Shown one piece after another: positions 62,002 to 64,000 of a stretch of 64,000 bases of DNA. The notes beneath the pieces were generated by a model, which saw only the letters and a program-made list of their open reading frames with translations, searched no databases and was not told the origin of the DNA. The stretch's first letter is position 1. Each line of letters begins with the position of its first letter. This DNA comes from Parvibacter caecicola (lineage in GTDB: Bacteria > Actinomycetota > Coriobacteriia > Coriobacteriales > Eggerthellaceae), in assembly GCF_003725335.1 (NCBI RefSeq), contig NZ_QIBY01000006.1, positions 1 through 64,000 of the forward strand, in the 5' to 3' direction. The position numbers and the translations under genes are program-made.

Positions 62002-64000
62002 TTACAGGTTCAGTTGGGTGGCGGTGGGGTCGGCGGCTATCAGGGCGTCGGCCACTTCTTGGTGGCAAGTCATCACGATCACCTGACGATGGCGGGCCAG
62101 CTCGGCCAGGGCGCGGGCGGCCCCAGCGCGTCGCTTCGCATCAAAATTCACCAGAATGTCGTCCGCCAGCACTGGCACCGATGCCCCCACGTTGTCGGCC
62201 ACAATCAGCAGCGCGATGCGCATGGCCAGGTACAGCTGCTGGCACGTACCCAGCGAAAGCTGCAGCACGTTGCAGGTTTCCATCAGGCTGTTGGTCACTT
62301 GCAGCTCGCCTTCGGGGGTGGGGCTCACGCTCACCCAGCGGCCGTCGGTCATCAGCGCCAGAAAACGGCCGGCCATGCGGTACACCTCCGGCTGGCTCTT
62401 CGACTCCCACCGGGTTATGGCCCCCTCCAGCATCCGCCGCGCCAGCAGCAGCCGGGCGAACTCGCGGTTGGAGTCTTTGATGCGGGTTTCCACCTCTTGC
62501 AGCTGCAGCTTCAGCTGGTCGAAATCGTGAGCGCGCCGCCCCTGAGCCAGCACTTCTTTCAGCTGCCCGTACTGGGCGTTCAGGGAGTTGGCCGTTTCCT
62601 GCAGCCCTTCGCGGTTGGCGGTGCGGCGCGCTAGCTCGTCGCGCATTTCCTCCAGCGGCATGTCCAGCGCCACCTCAGCGCGGCGCCGGTGCTCCGCCGC
62701 CTCTTGCGCCAGCTGCTGCTCCCGCTGGCGAAGGTCGGAGATGCGGGCCATCGCCGCTTTGCGCGTTTGCAGGTCAAGCGTCATTTCCGCCCGCACCTGG
62801 CGCGCCTCGTCCAAAAGCGCCAGCGCGCCGCTCAGGCTGCCGCCCGCTTCCTCAAGCCCCGCTTCTTCCAGCTGCAGCACCGCTTCTTCCTCATTGGCCC
62901 GCTCGTCGGCACGGCACGATTCCAGCTTCTTCTGGTCTTGCACCATCACCCATCGGGCGTCCTCCAGCTTGACGGCGATGTCCACCTGCGGGCCAGGGCG
63001 CATGATGAGAATGAAGGCCGCTACGGTCATGATGAGGGCAAATGCTATCAGCGCCACCCCCAACGCCATGAACGAGAAAGCGCGCACCGCGTAACCGCGC
63101 ATCAGCAGCGCCACGCCGCACACCAAGATGATGGCCAAAAGCGCCACCGGCAGCGCCGCCCGCAGCAGCTTCTGTCGCTCGGCGCGGGAACGGCCCGCCG
63201 ACTCATCGCCGGCAGAAGCCCCCAACCCCTGGGCTTCCCGCAGGGCATCGTAGGCGGCCTTCGATGCGGAATAATGGTCGCGGGCCAAGTCGGTGGATTG
63301 GGCCAGCCGCTGCCGCCGCGACTGCAAGCGCGCCACCGTCTCCCGCAGCTGCCGCTCTTCCGGCGCCGAAAGATGCGCCAGAGTGCTGCCCACCAGCGCT
63401 TCCTTTTCCTGGTAAGCACGGGCGGCGGCCGACCGCTCCGCTTCCAACTGGGCCTTTTCCTGGGCGATGGCCTCTTGCTCCTGCTCCACCCGCGCAAGCG
63501 CCGCCACCGCCGCCGTAAGGGTGTCGGTCTGCCGGTTCAGCTTTGCCAACCGCTCGGCCAGGCCGTCCCGCTGCGGCTGCAATTCCCGCAGCTGGCGCTC
63601 TTGGCCGCACAGTCGCTCCGCCTCTTCGCCCGCCTTCTGCACCTGGGCCCGTAGCTGAGCGCGCTCCTCGGCCAGCCGCACCAACGAATGGGGGCAGCCG
63701 GTGCTGCGGGAGGTGTATTCCGCCAGCTGGTCGTTCACCTGGCGAAGGGCCACCGCCGGGCTAGAGCCGGTGCCTGACCCCGCCGTCAGCAGCTTGGCGG
63801 TGATGTCGGGGGTGCTGCGCAGCGAGCGCAACTCGTCGCTGTTCAGGGAAAAAATGGTGCGGAAGGTTTCCTTGTCGATGTCGGCCACCAGCGCCGCGTC
63901 CCCCTGCAGGCCGTCGCTGTTGCGCTTGCGGGATAACTCCGTCAGCGAAACCTCGTCTTCCGCAGTAGCCTGGCGCGAGGCGAACAGCAGGCTGCCGGCC
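62002..64000 (-). CDS. YhaN-like AAA/SMC-type ATPase (5' part beyond window)
   Basis: Frame is open to the right edge; 665 C-terminal residues visible. Conserved YhaN landmarks: '[23 protein letters not shown]' (near the start of the visible part), long coiled coils, two adjacent membrane-like helices in the middle ('[18 protein letters not shown]' and '[20 protein letters not shown]'), then the ABC signature-like '[17 protein letters not shown]' and Walker B '[16 protein letters not shown]', ending '[14 protein letters not shown]'. The Walker A is outside the window. Such proteins pair with YhaO/SbcD-type nucleases in DNA processing; the partner gene would lie to the right (upstream). Confidence 0.88.
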   Translation of the reverse strand, partial: AGSLLFASRQATAEDEVSLTELSRKRNSDGLQGDAALVADIDKETFRTIFSLNSDELRSLRSTPDITAKLLTAGSGTGSSPAVALRQVNDQLAEYTSRSTGCPHSLVRLAEERAQLRAQVQKAGEEAERLCGQERQLRELQPQRDGLAERLAKLNRQTDTLTAAVAALARVEQEQEAIAQEKAQLEAERSAAARAYQEKEALVGSTLAHLSAPEERQLRETVARLQSRRQRLAQSTDLARDHYSASKAAYDALREAQGLGASAGDESAGRSRAERQKLLRAALPVALLAIILVCGVALLMRGYAVRAFSFMALGVALIAFALIMTVAAFILIMRPGPQVDIAVKLEDARWVMVQDQKKLESCRADERANEEEAVLQLEEAGLEEAGGSLSGALALLDEARQVRAEMTLDLQTRKAAMARISDLRQREQQLAQEAAEHRRRAEVALDMPLEEMRDELARRTANREGLQETANSLNAQYGQLKEVLAQGRRAHDFDQLKLQLQEVETRIKDSNREFARLLLARRMLEGAITRWESKSQPEVYRMAGRFLALMTDGRWVSVSPTPEGELQVTNSLMETCNVLQLSLGTCQQLYLAMRIALLIVADNVGASVPVLADDILVNFDAKRRAGAARALAELARHRQVIVMTCHQEVADALIAADPTATQLNL

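Overview
The window looks like chromosomal DNA of an anaerobic, high-GC Actinomycetota, most likely of the family Eggerthellaceae (class Coriobacteriia). This placement is an inference. It rests on multi-pass membrane proteins ending in LuxR-type helix-turn-helix domains beside Tat-exported molybdopterin oxidoreductases, several TorD-type chaperones, an Nramp-related transporter of the type described from Eggerthella lenta, and frequent GTG/TTG starts. No 16S rRNA gene is present to settle it.

Left part (1-15.6 kb), accessory and respiratory. A type I restriction-modification hsdM-hsdS pair (hsdS cut by the window edge) is followed by a B3/B4-domain protein and a Phd/ParE-type toxin-antitoxin pair. 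Next is a complete PsrABC-like respiratory operon (TorD chaperone, Tat-exported molybdoenzyme, four-cluster ferredoxin, NrfD membrane anchor) with a membrane LuxR regulator downstream. A decaying stretch follows: an XRE regulator pseudogene with three lesions, a DUF4143-type ATPase preceded by a strictly 23-bp-periodic repeat array, and a RelB/PIN toxin-antitoxin locus with both genes frameshifted.

15.6-27 kb. A second, larger Tat molybdoenzyme plus ferredoxin subunit is divergent from another membrane LuxR regulator; this layout resembles the catechol dehydroxylase loci of gut Eggerthellaceae. An intact paralogue of the broken RelB/PIN module follows, bracketed by perfect 24-bp inverted repeats. 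Then come an acidic unknown protein with an orphan TorD chaperone, structured repeats, and an ECF sigma factor/anti-sigma pair.

27-48 kb, mostly core genes. purC, a two-component system, a secreted Tat-type protein, purB, a lysozyme-like secreted protein, two TrkA-type subunits, a CorC-like CBS protein, an Nramp-related Mg transporter with a MgtE_N/CBS partner, a sodium:solute symporter, a small Cys/His repeat peptide, an NhaC antiporter, an Rrf2 regulator and a secreted endonuclease/exonuclease/phosphatase protein.

48-64 kb. A PaaK-type aryl-CoA ligase, a SEC-C protein, a DJ-1/PfpI protein, tRNA-Phe with a tandemly duplicated 3' flank, purE, iorA-iorB, a prepilin peptidase, a HemW-like radical SAM protein, purA-purD and a YhaN-like ATPase cut by the right edge.

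Two families of short palindromic repeats (a GACAGGGGACGGGG family and a CGTAGGGCAGAGAT family) are scattered between genes, often beside each other. Five purine genes (purC, B, E, D, A) are spread over 34 kb. The two molybdoenzyme systems, their chaperones and membrane regulators, and the ferredoxin-linked IorAB and PaaK point to anaerobic respiration and aromatic or amino-acid metabolism.
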